From an uncultured Oscillospiraceae bacterium (GTDB lineage: Bacteria; Bacillota; Clostridia; Oscillospirales; Acutalibacteraceae), in NCBI GenBank assembly GCA_958366985.1, contig CATXDC010000016.1, positions 1-64,000 of the forward strand: a DNA stretch of 64,000 nt. The letters run 5' to 3'. The notes beneath the pieces were generated by a model, which was not told the origin of the DNA, made no database searches, and was given only the letters and a program-made list of their open reading frames with translations. Of the stretch, positions 23,537 to 31,632 are shown piece by piece. Positions within the stretch are counted from its first letter, which is position 1, and each line of letters begins with the position of its first letter. Position numbers and translations under genes: made by a program.

Positions 23537-24922
23537 CTATATGGGCAAACATATTTCGACTTCAAGTCCACCATATTTGCTATGTCTTATTTCTACTGTT
23601 CCTTTGTGAGCAGCAGCGATTTGTTTAACAATAAGTAATCCTAAGCCGTGGCATTGCTCTGATGTATTTTCATCACAGACCATATAGTGAGGGGAATTAT
23701 TCAGTTTGTCGATTTGTTCGTCCGTAGCTCCGACCCCGTTATCTGAAACAACAATATTGCAGTTTCTGTTGCACTCTTTAACAGCGACATAAATAATGCA
23801 GCCATCTGCATTATGATTTATGCTGTTTTGTATCAAATTACTGACGGCTCTTTTTATCAAATCTTTATCTGCATTTATTATAAGTGTATTTAAGTTGCTA
23901 TCGGTGAGCCACTCAATAGGATATTTACCGCCAATATCCAAATTGATGAAATCTACCACTACTTGCCGAACAGCAGAAATAACATTAACCTGCTCAATAT
24001 GAGTTGGCTGCATATTATATTCTAACTTTGAGGCAAGGTTAAGGTCGTTTATAAGGTTTTTCATTCGTTGGCTCTGCTTAACGATAACCGCAGCTTTTTG
24101 CCGATCTTCCTCTGGTAATTGTTTGTTGCTTTCCAATTGACTTGCATATCCCATTACCATTGAAAGAGGTGTACGTATATCGTGTGATACTCCTGCAATC
24201 CAATTAGCTCTTGCTGTTTCTTTTTTCTTAATTTGATAATTTTGACTTTGCAATACTTCAGAAGTTCGATTGATGTTTGCAGATATTTCTGAGAGTACAC
24301 CTTTTTCTTTAAGTGCAACGGGCTGTCCTGTGGGCAACGCTTGAATGCCGTCTGTAATAGGTTTTACAGACTTGAGCAATTTAGCGTTCGCTGCAATATA
24401 AATAAGAAAAATAATTAGAATATTTAAAGCTAAAACAATGAGAACTGTTTTGGGTAAGTTGGCAATAAATTGATAATCCCAACTCGGCCACATATGTTTC
24501 CAATAGCTATCTTTGGGATAGCCAAGAATCATCAGTCCGTTTTCACTTTCTCCCGTAAAAGTCGGGTATCCGTCAATATATCCACGGGTGAGATTAGCTA
24601 TATCGGAAACAGTATATTCCAAAGGGACTGTATCAGGAAGATTGTCCGAGTGCCAGACACATTCTCCTGTTTCGTTATCAATGTAAACAGCCCATGCGTT
24701 TTGAGCATTCAGTTCTTCAATCATTTTATCAGGCATCATATAGCCTTGTTCTGATTCTTCAATACTTTCGGCGGCTTGTTCTGCTGTTTCCCACGGATAG
24801 CCGTTCGGTGCTTGTGTGGCAGCTATGATTGCCAAGATGATGAAATTTGTAATAAGTATTAAAAACGAACCTAACATTAAAATGCCTACAAAGCGTTTAA
24901 TTAACTTTGGTATGCTTTTCAT
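23537..24922 (-). CDS. Sensor histidine kinase of the LanFEG module (CprK-like)
   Basis: A 461-aa kinase. TMs lie near 12-35 and 160-180, with a 120-residue outside domain between, then a HAMP-like linker. H-box AGVSHDIRTPLSMVMGYA (His near 247), N-box SNLIQNSINHNADG, SDNGVGAT and GLGLLIVKQI. Layout and neighbours match lantibiotic-responsive kinases next to LanFEG transporters, such as CprK of Clostridioides. It follows its regulator by one base and both are divergent from the transporter. Confidence 0.9.
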   Translation of the reverse strand: MKSIPKLIKRFVGILMLGSFLILITNFIILAIIAATQAPNGYPWETAEQAAESIEESEQGYMMPDKMIEELNAQNAWAVYIDNETGECVWHSDNLPDTVPLEYTVSDIANLTRGYIDGYPTFTGESENGLMILGYPKDSYWKHMWPSWDYQFIANLPKTVLIVLALNILIIFLIYIAANAKLLKSVKPITDGIQALPTGQPVALKEKGVLSEISANINRTSEVLQSQNYQIKKKETARANWIAGVSHDIRTPLSMVMGYASQLESNKQLPEEDRQKAAVIVKQSQRMKNLINDLNLASKLEYNMQPTHIEQVNVISAVRQVVVDFINLDIGGKYPIEWLTDSNLNTLIINADKDLIKRAVSNLIQNSINHNADGCIIYVAVKECNRNCNIVVSDNGVGATDEQIDKLNNSPHYMVCDENTSEQCHGLGLLIVKQIAAAHKGTVEIRHSKYGGLEVEICLPI

Positions 24923-24923
24923 A

Positions 24924-25628
24924 TTATTTGTCCTCCACGATAAGCTTATATCCTAATCCCTTAATCGTTATCAGAGAAACGGGCTGTGAAGGGCTGATTT
25001 CAATTTTTTCACGAATGCGACGAATGTGCGCCATTAGAGAATTTTCATACCCATATGGATTGTCACCCCAAGCAGCTTCACATAAAGCGTCAATTGTAAC
25101 AATTCGTCCTGCATTTCGGTATAATGCGGCCAGTATATCGTGTTCCTTTGCCGTGAGAGCAATATGTTCTCCGTTTTTAATAACTTCAGCACGGTCAAAA
25201 TCTATCTCGCTGCCCGATAATTTAACAATTGGATTTTCGCCCTTGTAGCTTCTGCGAAGAATTGCGTTTACACGATAGATAAGCTCTTTTGGTAAGAACG
25301 GTTTAACAATATAATCGTCAGCTCCGAGTCCAAAGCCACGGAATTTGTCATCGTCCTCTCCACGAGCGGTCAAAAACAAAACAGGATAGTCAGACTTGTT
25401 TTTTAATTGTTTCATAAGGTCAAAACCATCACCATCAGGCAGCATTACATCAAGAATTGCAAGCTCTGGCTGAAATGTCTCTGATGTACTAAGTGCTTCT
25501 TTAACCGTTTTTGCTGTTTTGAGATTGCAAAATCCCTCATCTGCAAAAATAGAAGAAACCATATCTAAAAGCTCCTGCTCATCATCGACGAGCAAAATGC
25601 GTTTTTGCTTTAAAAAGTCAAAACTCAT
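24924..25628 (-). CDS. OmpR-family response regulator (CprR-like)
   Basis: A 234-aa regulator with RBS AAGGAGGCAAT on the minus strand. Receiver: VDDEQEL, acceptor Asp in LAILDVMLPDGDGF (about residue 57), FLTARG and VKPFLP. The winged helix ends RIREKIEISPSQPVSLITIKGLGYKL. It probably binds the 11-bp direct repeat at 25697 in the divergent intergenic region to switch on the transporter. Confidence 0.92.
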   Translation of the reverse strand: MSFDFLKQKRILLVDDEQELLDMVSSIFADEGFCNLKTAKTVKEALSTSETFQPELAILDVMLPDGDGFDLMKQLKNKSDYPVLFLTARGEDDDKFRGFGLGADDYIVKPFLPKELIYRVNAILRRSYKGENPIVKLSGSEIDFDRAEVIKNGEHIALTAKEHDILAALYRNAGRIVTIDALCEAAWGDNPYGYENSLMAHIRRIREKIEISPSQPVSLITIKGLGYKLIVEDK

Positions 25629-25696
25629 TTTATTGCCTCCTTGTTGTTTATCATTATAGCATACAAATACGCCTTTTTATAAAGTGCGAACAAAAA

Positions 25697-25715
25697 GTAA
25701 GGTAAATGTAAGGTA
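25697..25715 (+). promoter_or_regulatory. GTAAGGTA direct repeat, 11-bp period
   Basis: GTAAGGTA at 25697-25704 and 25708-25715, one helical turn apart and 69 nt before the LanF ATG. This is the classic tandem site of OmpR-type regulators and sits in the only gap between the two-component genes and the transporter. Confidence 0.7.
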
Positions 25716-25783
25716 GGGAGAAGGTTGGCACAAGGTTTGCAAGTTAGAATAAACTTGCAATGAAGAGAAAGGAGCAAAATATT

Positions 25784-26539
25784 ATGAATATCATTGAAAC
25801 TCAAAATTTGACAAAATCTTACGCTGATTTTACAGCCGTATCAAATGTGAATCTGCATATTCCAAAAGGATCTGTATATGGATTCCTAGGCCCGAACGGA
25901 GCAGGAAAATCCACTACAATGAAAATGTTTTTGGGACTTACAAAACCTACAAGCGGCTCGTTTACCATTGATGGGAAAACGTATCCTGAAGCGAGGGTTG
26001 AAATTTTAAAAGAAGTTGGATCATTTATTGAAGCCCCTGCTTTTTACGGTAATTTAAGCGGTGAAGAAAACTTGGAAATTATCCGTAAGATATTGGGAAT
26101 GCCAAAGTCTGCCGTTTCCGAAGCACTTGAAATAGTAGGGCTTACGCAGTTCAAAAAGCGACTTGCAAAAAAATATTCTCTTGGTATGAAACAGAGATTA
26201 GGACTTGCAAGCGCTTTAATTGGAAAACCGCCAATTTTGATTTTGGACGAGCCGACAAATGGACTTGACCCTGTCGGTATTCACGAGATAAGAACGCTTA
26301 TTCGTTCTCTGCCTGAAAAGTTTGACTGTACGGTTTTAGTATCGTCGCATCTGCTGTCAGAAGTTGAACTGATGGCGGACACTATCGGAATTTTAAATCA
26401 CGGTCACCTGTTATTTGAAGGAACACTTGAACAGCTTAGAAACGGTGCTGCCGCACAAGGATATCCTACTGACAATTTGGAAGATACATTCCTTGCTTTG
26501 ATTGACGCCGATAATCGCCAGAGAGGAGTGGCGAAATGA
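25784..26539 (+). CDS. LanF-type lantibiotic immunity ABC ATPase
   Basis: A 251-aa ATPase; AAAGGAGC precedes ATG 25784. Walker A GPNGAGKST, Q-loop GSFIEAPAFYGNLSGEENL with Glu in place of the usual Gln (the lantibiotic-ATPase E-loop), signature YSLGMKQRLG, Walker B ILILDEPTNGLDPVG, H-loop VSSHLLSE. The E-loop is diagnostic for LanF/BcrA/CprA exporters. It drives expulsion of lantibiotics with the two permeases that follow, all start-stop overlapped. Confidence 0.93.
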   Translation: MNIIETQNLTKSYADFTAVSNVNLHIPKGSVYGFLGPNGAGKSTTMKMFLGLTKPTSGSFTIDGKTYPEARVEILKEVGSFIEAPAFYGNLSGEENLEIIRKILGMPKSAVSEALEIVGLTQFKKRLAKKYSLGMKQRLGLASALIGKPPILILDEPTNGLDPVGIHEIRTLIRSLPEKFDCTVLVSSHLLSEVELMADTIGILNHGHLLFEGTLEQLRNGAAAQGYPTDNLEDTFLALIDADNRQRGVAK

Positions 26540-27258
26540 GTTTATCTTTGGAATGTAAGAAAGCGAAAAGAACGGGATTTACCCCTGCGTTTTTATGCGG
26601 AGGTGTTTTGGCGGGGGCTGTTCCGATTATCAATATGGCTGTCCGTTCCGAAATATATATCGGACAGCCAACATCGCCGATGCAAATACTGATGGGAGCA
26701 AATTGGCAAATGATTGCAATGCTTAATATCCTGCTTATTGTTGCAGGAAGCTGTCTGTTGTATCATACAGAGTTTGCCGATAATGCAATGCAAAAAATGA
26801 AGTCATTGCCTATCCGAGAAAGCACTATTTTTTTAGGTAAGTTTATCTTAACTTCTCTAATGTGTGTTGTTGTACTTGCAATAGAAGCAGCTTCCATTAC
26901 ATTTTGCGTTTCACATTGGTTTGAATTAGGAAACAATTTCTTGTTGGAATTGGGTAAGAACTTTGGTTATTCATTCTTGCTGATGCTACCGTGTGTGCTG
27001 CTATCTCTGTTGATTTCATCGGCTTGTAAAAATATGTGGGTATCTCTGGGAATTGGCGTTGTATGCGTGTTTACCGCAACAATGCTGCCAACGGATAACT
27101 TCGTTCTTTCTCTTTTCCCCTTTGCCACTCCATTTCAAGTCTTTGTGAATACGGAAATGGCACAGGCAATGCACTATGTTTATGCGGCGATTATTGAAGT
27201 CGTTGTTATCGGTATTGCAGAGTTTGTATTTATAAAGGTTAGGAGGTTGTTTGAATGA
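26536..27258 (+). CDS. LanE-type immunity permease
   Basis: A 240-aa protein with ATGA overlap to LanF. Six hydrophobic segments near 18-35, 60-78, 105-130, 148-165, 172-190 and 212-232. LECKKAKRTGFTPAFL and YHTEFADNAMQKMKSLPIRESTIFLGKF are typical of the LanE/MutE ABC-2 type subunit. It forms the channel with LanG. Confidence 0.88.
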   Translation: MSLSLECKKAKRTGFTPAFLCGGVLAGAVPIINMAVRSEIYIGQPTSPMQILMGANWQMIAMLNILLIVAGSCLLYHTEFADNAMQKMKSLPIRESTIFLGKFILTSLMCVVVLAIEAASITFCVSHWFELGNNFLLELGKNFGYSFLLMLPCVLLSLLISSACKNMWVSLGIGVVCVFTATMLPTDNFVLSLFPFATPFQVFVNTEMAQAMHYVYAAIIEVVVIGIAEFVFIKVRRLFE

Positions 27259-28025
27259 GTTTTTTATCTCTCGTCGGCGTTGAGTTCAAGAAAATAAAAC
27301 GCTCAAAGATATTCCTCATATTGTTTGCTGCAACGGTTATTCTTTGGATACCGTCAATCCTCAATGCTGAAATGAATTTTAATATGCAAGCCGAGGGGAT
27401 TTCTCCAGAAAACAATTTTTTCATTCAGGGCTTTATGGGAATGGCTTGGTTTATGTTTCCTGCAAGTATGGTAGTCGGTACTGTTCTTTTAAGCCAAACA
27501 GAAAGAACAAATAAGGGTATCTTAAAAATGCTTGCTTTGCCTATCAGCACGGTAAAACTTTGTTTGGCAAAATTTGTCGTGTTGCTTGCTTTAGCCGCAT
27601 CGCAGATTTTGATGATGGTTGGAATGTACTACATTAGTGCTGCCATCGTAACAGGGACGCAGGATTACAATTTTATTTTGTCCCCGCTATTCGTTTTTAA
27701 AGAGGTTGGTTTTATAGCCGTTTTGACCATACCAATGTTGGCGTTTTTCTGGTTGCTTGCAGTATGTATTCAAACTCCGATTTTTTCCATCGGCATCGGA
27801 TTAGCTTCCATTGTGCCGTCAGTTCTGATGATTAACACAAAAGCGTGGTTTGCGTACCCAATGTCGTATCCGTTTTTCGTTATCACTTCAGAATACGGAA
27901 AACTTGCAACAAACCTCACAACTTCACAAGTAGAGTTTTTCCCGTGGATACCTGTAGCAATCGCCATCACCATTGTTTGTTTGTGCATTTCCTGTTTCCG
28001 TTTTGGGCAGGCAGAAAGGAGATAA
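27255..28025 (+). CDS. LanG-type immunity permease
   Basis: A 256-aa ABC-2 family permease overlapping LanE by 4 nt. Start MSFLSLVGVEFKKIKRSKIFLIL, then LLSQTERTNKGILKMLALPISTVKLCLAKF. Six TMs. The family uses the TERTNKGILKMLALP cytoplasmic helix to contact the ATPase. With LanF and LanE it completes a CprABC/LanFEG transporter. Confidence 0.88.
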   Translation: MSFLSLVGVEFKKIKRSKIFLILFAATVILWIPSILNAEMNFNMQAEGISPENNFFIQGFMGMAWFMFPASMVVGTVLLSQTERTNKGILKMLALPISTVKLCLAKFVVLLALAASQILMMVGMYYISAAIVTGTQDYNFILSPLFVFKEVGFIAVLTIPMLAFFWLLAVCIQTPIFSIGIGLASIVPSVLMINTKAWFAYPMSYPFFVITSEYGKLATNLTTSQVEFFPWIPVAIAITIVCLCISCFRFGQAERR

Positions 28026-28032
28026 AACTATT

Positions 28033-28317
28033 ATGAAAAATAAGATTTTGACCGCTATCAGTACCATTATGCTTTTTGTCCCGTGGACTATCCTACCTTT
28101 ACGAGCTTTTGATTGGGCATTGGAGTCGCCTGTTGCAGAAATTATGATTTCTTGCTATGCAGCATTTATGATATTCAGTGGAATTTTTACCATTGTTTCT
28201 TATGTGAAAGCTAAAGTACAGAACAACCTGATGAAAGTTGATTTGGTGGTAAATAGTCTTTATGCCATATTTGGTGTATGCGCTTTCATTTTGATGGCTG
28301 TTACGAAATTTTCTTAA
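28033..28317 (+). CDS. 94-aa small membrane protein of the LanFEG operon
   Basis: ATG 28033 follows AAAGGAGAT; an in-frame upstream extension overlaps LanG and has no RBS. Three hydrophobic segments (5-22, 38-58, 72-90) and little soluble sequence. I do not recognise a family. It may be an accessory or immunity component of the transporter. Confidence 0.7.
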   Translation: MKNKILTAISTIMLFVPWTILPLRAFDWALESPVAEIMISCYAAFMIFSGIFTIVSYVKAKVQNNLMKVDLVVNSLYAIFGVCAFILMAVTKFS

Positions 28318-28332
28318 ACGGGGAGATTTGAA

Positions 28333-28833
28333 ATGAAAAAGATAAAATCACTTGTTGCCTTATTTTTGGCAGTTTGCATGATACTTTGTTTTGTAGGCTG
28401 TAGCTCTAATCACGATGAAGGAAATTTGAAAGACAATCTGGTTGACGGATTCAATAATTGGTTGGAGTCATTCAGCAAACACGCCGTTACAAAAGATGAA
28501 AACCTTCAAGGTGAAAGGGAAAATGACATTGACCAATATACAGGTAGTTACACAGCTTCGTATGATGGATTTAACGGTGAGGAGTTTATTTTCGGCGGTA
28601 CAGCTTTAGAAAGGTATAACGGAAGTAATTTGGAAGTAACTTATTCGCTAAAAATTACATCTGGAAAAGCTACCCTCTATTGGTTGAGTGCGGGAGAAGA
28701 ACATATCATTTGCAAAGAAAGTGCAGACGACACTTATAAATTCAAACTCAGCTCAGGAGATAACTATATTGTGCTCAGAGGTGATAATTTCAACGGAAAT
28801 CTCGAATTAACAGTTAAAGATGTGCAGAATTAA
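28333..28833 (+). CDS. Putative lipoprotein, LanI-like position
   Basis: A 166-aa protein. A lipoprotein signal peptide MKKIKSLVALFLAVCMILCF with lipobox FVGC puts the lipid-anchored Cys near residue 23. The mature part is a small beta-rich domain with YTGSYTASYDGFNGEEFIFGGTALERY. Some lantibiotic immunity loci carry a LanI lipoprotein, and the position fits, but no sequence match is claimed. RBS GGGGAG. Confidence 0.75.
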   Translation: MKKIKSLVALFLAVCMILCFVGCSSNHDEGNLKDNLVDGFNNWLESFSKHAVTKDENLQGERENDIDQYTGSYTASYDGFNGEEFIFGGTALERYNGSNLEVTYSLKITSGKATLYWLSAGEEHIICKESADDTYKFKLSSGDNYIVLRGDNFNGNLELTVKDVQN

Positions 28834-28999
28834 GAAAGCAAAGACATATTTTCGGTATGCAGTATTGGGTATCAGCTTGGCCATTATGTGTTTGTTGCTG
28901 ATACCCGTAGGCATACTTGCAACACTAATCTATTTAATTTGGTCTATTACAGACCGCATTATTTATTGGTGTGAAAAAGGAGAAAAATATGAATTATAG
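28820..28999 (+). CDS. 59-aa transmembrane microprotein
   Basis: ATG 28820 lies inside the end of the lipoprotein gene, and the stop overlaps the GntR start region. Sequence MCRIKKAKTYFRYAVLGISL, a hydrophobic core LAIMCLLLIPVGILATLIYL (two short TMs or one long one), then the charged end CEKGEKYEL. The overlap with both neighbours and the basic-hydrophobic-charged profile support a real gene, though no separate strong RBS is seen. Confidence 0.5.
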   Translation: MCRIKKAKTYFRYAVLGISLAIMCLLLIPVGILATLIYLIWSITDRIIYWCEKGEKYEL

Positions 29000-29378
29000 T
29001 GAATGGGCGTTCCACGATGTGGAGCCAATCTATTTGCAACTCATTCAAAAAATCGAGTATGCAATTTTGAGCAAACAGCTTTCTGCGGGAGAAAAACTGC
29101 CCTCTGTTCATGAAATGGCAAAATTGTTACATGTTAGTTCCAACAACGTAATGAAGGCATATAAGCTTGTCAATAATTCCGGGTTGACTACGTCTGATAC
29201 AAATGGACATTACTATGTAATTTCAAACATGCAATATATCTTCCAGCAGCGAGAGGAAACAGCCAAAATGCTATGTTGTTCATATCTCAGAAATATGCAG
29301 AGTTTGGTTTTTTCTAAAAATGAAGCAAACGAATTTTTAATTCACTATTCAAATTCGCTGAAAGAGTCGGATGCATAG
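28989..29378 (+). CDS. GntR-family (YtrA-type) regulator
   Basis: A 129-aa protein; AAAGGAG at 28976 supports ATG 28989 over GTG 28971. The winged helix reads EPIYLQLIQKIEYAILSKQLSAGEKLPSVHEMAKLLHVSSNNVMKAYKLV, followed only by a short C-terminal helix, as in the YtrA subfamily that regulates ABC transporter operons. Likely feedback regulator of the LanFEG unit. Two terminators follow. Confidence 0.9.
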   Translation: MNYSEWAFHDVEPIYLQLIQKIEYAILSKQLSAGEKLPSVHEMAKLLHVSSNNVMKAYKLVNNSGLTTSDTNGHYYVISNMQYIFQQREETAKMLCCSYLRNMQSLVFSKNEANEFLIHYSNSLKESDA

Positions 29379-29469
29379 AATTTCTAACATGTAATAGCTT
29401 AAACAAGCCCACCAAATAAAAAAACGGTGTTTTGAGTGGGCTGTTTTGTCACGCTCAGACAAAAATTGA

Positions 29470-29505
29470 CCCTCTAAACCCGTTTTCAGGTTTGGAGGGA
29501 TTTTT
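29470..29505 (+). terminator. Terminator after the LanFEG module
   Basis: CCCTC-T-AAACC / GGTTT-G-GAGGG then ATTTTT. A weaker GCCCAC...GTGGGC stem lies just upstream near 29407-29445. Confidence 0.85.
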
Positions 29506-29677
29506 ATGTGTTGGTCTGAAATGACCACACTGCTGCTTGTTAGAAGCAGCAACTACATATAAGGTTTCACCGGTTAACGAGGATAGCCTGTTAAAAAAAT
29601 CCGTGTGTATTCGTGGCAGCTTTATATCCAACAAGTAGATATTATATCTCTATATCATAGAATTGAATATTCCTATG

Positions 29678-29711
29678 TCCGCTTAGATTACAAAATCTTT
29701 GCGGATTTTTG
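29678..29711 (+). terminator. Terminator-like hairpin before the sigma-factor module
   Basis: TCCGC-TT-AGATT / AATCT-TT-GCGGA then TTTTTG. It is within the 442-nt gap 29379-29820, where I see no gene. Confidence 0.7.
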
Positions 29712-29773
29712 TGCCTATTTTTGTTGGAACGCAGGACAAGCCCGTATCTGGCGTTGGTTGTCGTTCGCCGCCC

Positions 29774-29812
29774 TATCAATCTGAACTTTTCAAATTTCAG
29801 ATTGATAGGAGG
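29774..29812 (+). promoter_or_regulatory. Inverted repeat abutting the sigma-factor ribosome site
   Basis: TATCAATCTGAA (29774-29785) pairs with TTCAGATTGATA (29796-29807). GGAGG follows immediately (29808-29812). The stem ends exactly at the ribosome site of the gene at 29821. It could be an operator for a dimeric regulator or an RNA switch on translation. Confidence 0.65.
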
Positions 29813-29820
29813 AACAGACA

Positions 29821-30297
29821 ATGGATGGAAAACATCCAAATCGTAAAAAAGACAAGTACAATCCATACACCTTGATTATATCAGACGGACATTATTACCT
29901 CTCCTTTAAGGATAGTCGAGGTGAATTGCAGACCATTGAGATTGATGAGGTGCTGTATGGGTTGTTTAACCGTTTTGAGCTTGAAGATATATCACATCTC
30001 AATAAGCTAAGCAGGCATATTGAACACTCTGAACTGACTGATGCATCTTTAAATGACCGTGCATTCTGCAAACCAGAAAGCGTTGAGGAAGAAGTATCAA
30101 GGAATATAGAATACGAGCTGTTACATAAGGCAATAGCAAAATTGCCCGAAGTACAGCGGCGTAGACTGTTACTGTACTTTTTCGGTGAAATGACCTATGA
30201 GCAGATTGCAGCCTTAGAGGGCTGTACGAAAAGAGCAGTCAAGTTTAGTGTCGATATTGCTATTGAGAAGCTGAAAAAAGATTTTGGAATATTTTAA
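29821..30297 (+). CDS. Mobile-element RNA polymerase sigma factor (sigma-70 region 4)
   Basis: A 158-aa protein. The N-terminal MDGKHPNRKKDKYNPYTLII and the C-terminal region-4 HTH AIAKLPEVQRRRLLLYFFGEMTYEQIAALEGCTKRAVKFSVDIAIEKLKKDF resemble sigma-like proteins common in Firmicute conjugative and mobilizable elements. A region 2 is not evident, so it may act as a DNA-binding regulator rather than a full sigma factor. First gene of the mobile-element end module. Confidence 0.85.
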   Translation: MDGKHPNRKKDKYNPYTLIISDGHYYLSFKDSRGELQTIEIDEVLYGLFNRFELEDISHLNKLSRHIEHSELTDASLNDRAFCKPESVEEEVSRNIEYELLHKAIAKLPEVQRRRLLLYFFGEMTYEQIAALEGCTKRAVKFSVDIAIEKLKKDFGIF

Positions 30298-30330
30298 AAT
30301 TCACACTACACCAATCCTTTTTCAGTGAGC

Positions 30331-30373
30331 AAACAGGTGATGGGGTATCAAAACCCTTTCACCTGTTTTCCTT
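30331..30373 (+). terminator. Terminator after the sigma-factor gene
   Basis: AAACAGGTGA...GGGGT / ACCC-TT-TCACCTGTTTT, a long stem followed by TTTTCCTTTG. Confidence 0.75.
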
Positions 30374-30374
30374 T

Positions 30375-30880
30375 GTGTGGCGAAAACAGGATTGTTCCTT
30401 GACAACCGAATAATCATTCGCCAAATACTTTCTCTTTGTGCTTGCAATAAGCATTAGCGTGTCGAGAGGTACGCCAAGACCTGCCGCAAGGCAGAGAGCG
30501 ATAACTACCTACTCAAAATATCGGGCAGCTCCCGATTTCGCAGTAATCCACAAAGAGGATAATGATACTCCCGTCCAGTCACAGTCCGAGCGTGATAAAA
30601 CCGTCGCAGGCAATGAGGGCGGCTCTGGCAGACCGTCAGTTGGGGTGGAACTCCCGTGGTGTCAGTTCGCTGCTGACCGTTTGGCGACTTCCCTGCGTGA
30701 AACGCACTTGCATCTTCGGGGTGTCGAGGACAAATAGAGATGCTTCTATCATAAAGCCAAATGCAAGGTGGTCTATGGAAACAGAGAATTGTTTATGCTC
30801 TCCCGACCTTAAAAACTTCCTTGTGTTTGGCTGACTACATAGGCGGAACTTATCTGCCTAAATCCAGATAGGAGGTTAAA
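30375..30880 (+). other. GC-richer noncoding block, possible oriT or structured RNA
   Basis: About 500 nt between the sigma-factor terminator and the pemK ribosome site, clearly richer in G+C than the flanks. It holds short repeats and stems (GACCTGCCGC-AAGGCAG, TCGGGCAGCTCCCGA). Open frames run through it on several registers, but none has a ribosome site or protein-like composition, so I do not call a gene. The block resembles conserved noncoding DNA I associate with this kind of mobile element (from memory). Confidence 0.45.
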
Positions 30881-30884
30881 CATA

Positions 30885-31244
30885 GTGGATAGAACAATTA
30901 AGCGTGGCGACATTTACTACGCAGATTTAAATCCTGTTATCGGCTCAGAGCAAGGAGGAACACGACCAGTACTTGTCATCTCCAATGATATAGGCAACAA
31001 GCATAGTCCTACAGTCATTATTGCCGCCATTACGAGCCGAGTACTTACAAAGAAGAAATTACCTACACACTTTTATTTAGGCGAAGTTGAGGGGCTTCCT
31101 GCGAATTCTATTATTCTATTTGAGCAGCTGCGCACGATTGATAAGAGACGACTGAAAGAGCATATCGGAATAATTGACAGCCAACAAATTATTGGAGCTG
31201 ACAAGTCACTTTTAATTAGTCTGGGACTTGATAAGAAGGACTGA
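30885..31244 (+). CDS. PemK/MazF-family toxin (endoribonuclease)
   Basis: A 119-aa protein starting at GTG 30885 after GGAGG. Typical MazF fold: RGDIYYADLNPVIGSEQGGTRPVLVISNDIGNKHSPTVIIAAIT, with the RP loop and the Thr at the end of TSRVLTKKKLPTH, then LFEQLRTIDKRRL. Such toxins cut RNA at short motifs. No MazE-like antitoxin gene is seen upstream, so it may be an orphan or its antitoxin may be elsewhere on the element. Confidence 0.92.
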   Translation: MDRTIKRGDIYYADLNPVIGSEQGGTRPVLVISNDIGNKHSPTVIIAAITSRVLTKKKLPTHFYLGEVEGLPANSIILFEQLRTIDKRRLKEHIGIIDSQQIIGADKSLLISLGLDKKD

Positions 31245-31305
31245 CCCTCTCGGTATACGGTACAAGCAATGGTTCATATATTGAGAACGAGGGAGGTGCT
31301 GACAG

Positions 31306-31512
31306 CTGAAACATAGAGAGTTTTTATATGTTGGCGATCCCGTCCCACAATTAAACGAACGGGAACACGCAAAGTTTTTATTGAATGTTCAGAAGTCAAT
31401 CCTTTTTTCACTTGAAAAAAGGAATTTACTTACGGGATCTCAGCGTGAACGCTGTTTGACTATACTCGAAAATCAATACATGCAAAGTCAAAAGAATGAA
31501 CGCCGAGCTTGA
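31306..31512 (+). CDS. 68-aa mobile-element small protein, CTG start
   Basis: The frame opens KHREFLYVGDPVPQLNERE and runs to KNERRA. GGGAGG (31291-31296) sits 9 nt before CTG 31306, and the only alternatives in this frame are non-start codons or a Met near the end, so CTG is the likely start. The other frame (GTG 31297) closes after six codons. I recognise the YVGDPVPxLNERE...FLLN pattern from similar elements but know no function. A terminator follows. Confidence 0.6.
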   Translation: MKHREFLYVGDPVPQLNEREHAKFLLNVQKSILFSLEKRNLLTGSQRERCLTILENQYMQSQKNERRA

Positions 31513-31527
31513 TTGCTTGGCGTTTTT
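31501..31527 (+). terminator. Terminator before the recombinase gene
   Basis: CGCCGAGC / GCTTGGCG then TTTTT. It overlaps the last codons of the 68-aa gene. Confidence 0.85.
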
Positions 31528-31632
31528 ACATATTAAAGTGTTAGAATTAAAGATTTACACATTCGACACCTCTCAGTAATTTTTCTATAATAAAGTACGG
31601 TAAACGGAGTTTGCTGAGAAAGGAGTTTTTCT

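Noticed and set aside
30438..30834. Two overlapping ORFs of about 90-100 aa in the GC-rich block
   Set aside because: No ribosome sites, low-complexity or arginine/serine-heavy composition and overlap in different frames. Treated as noncoding.
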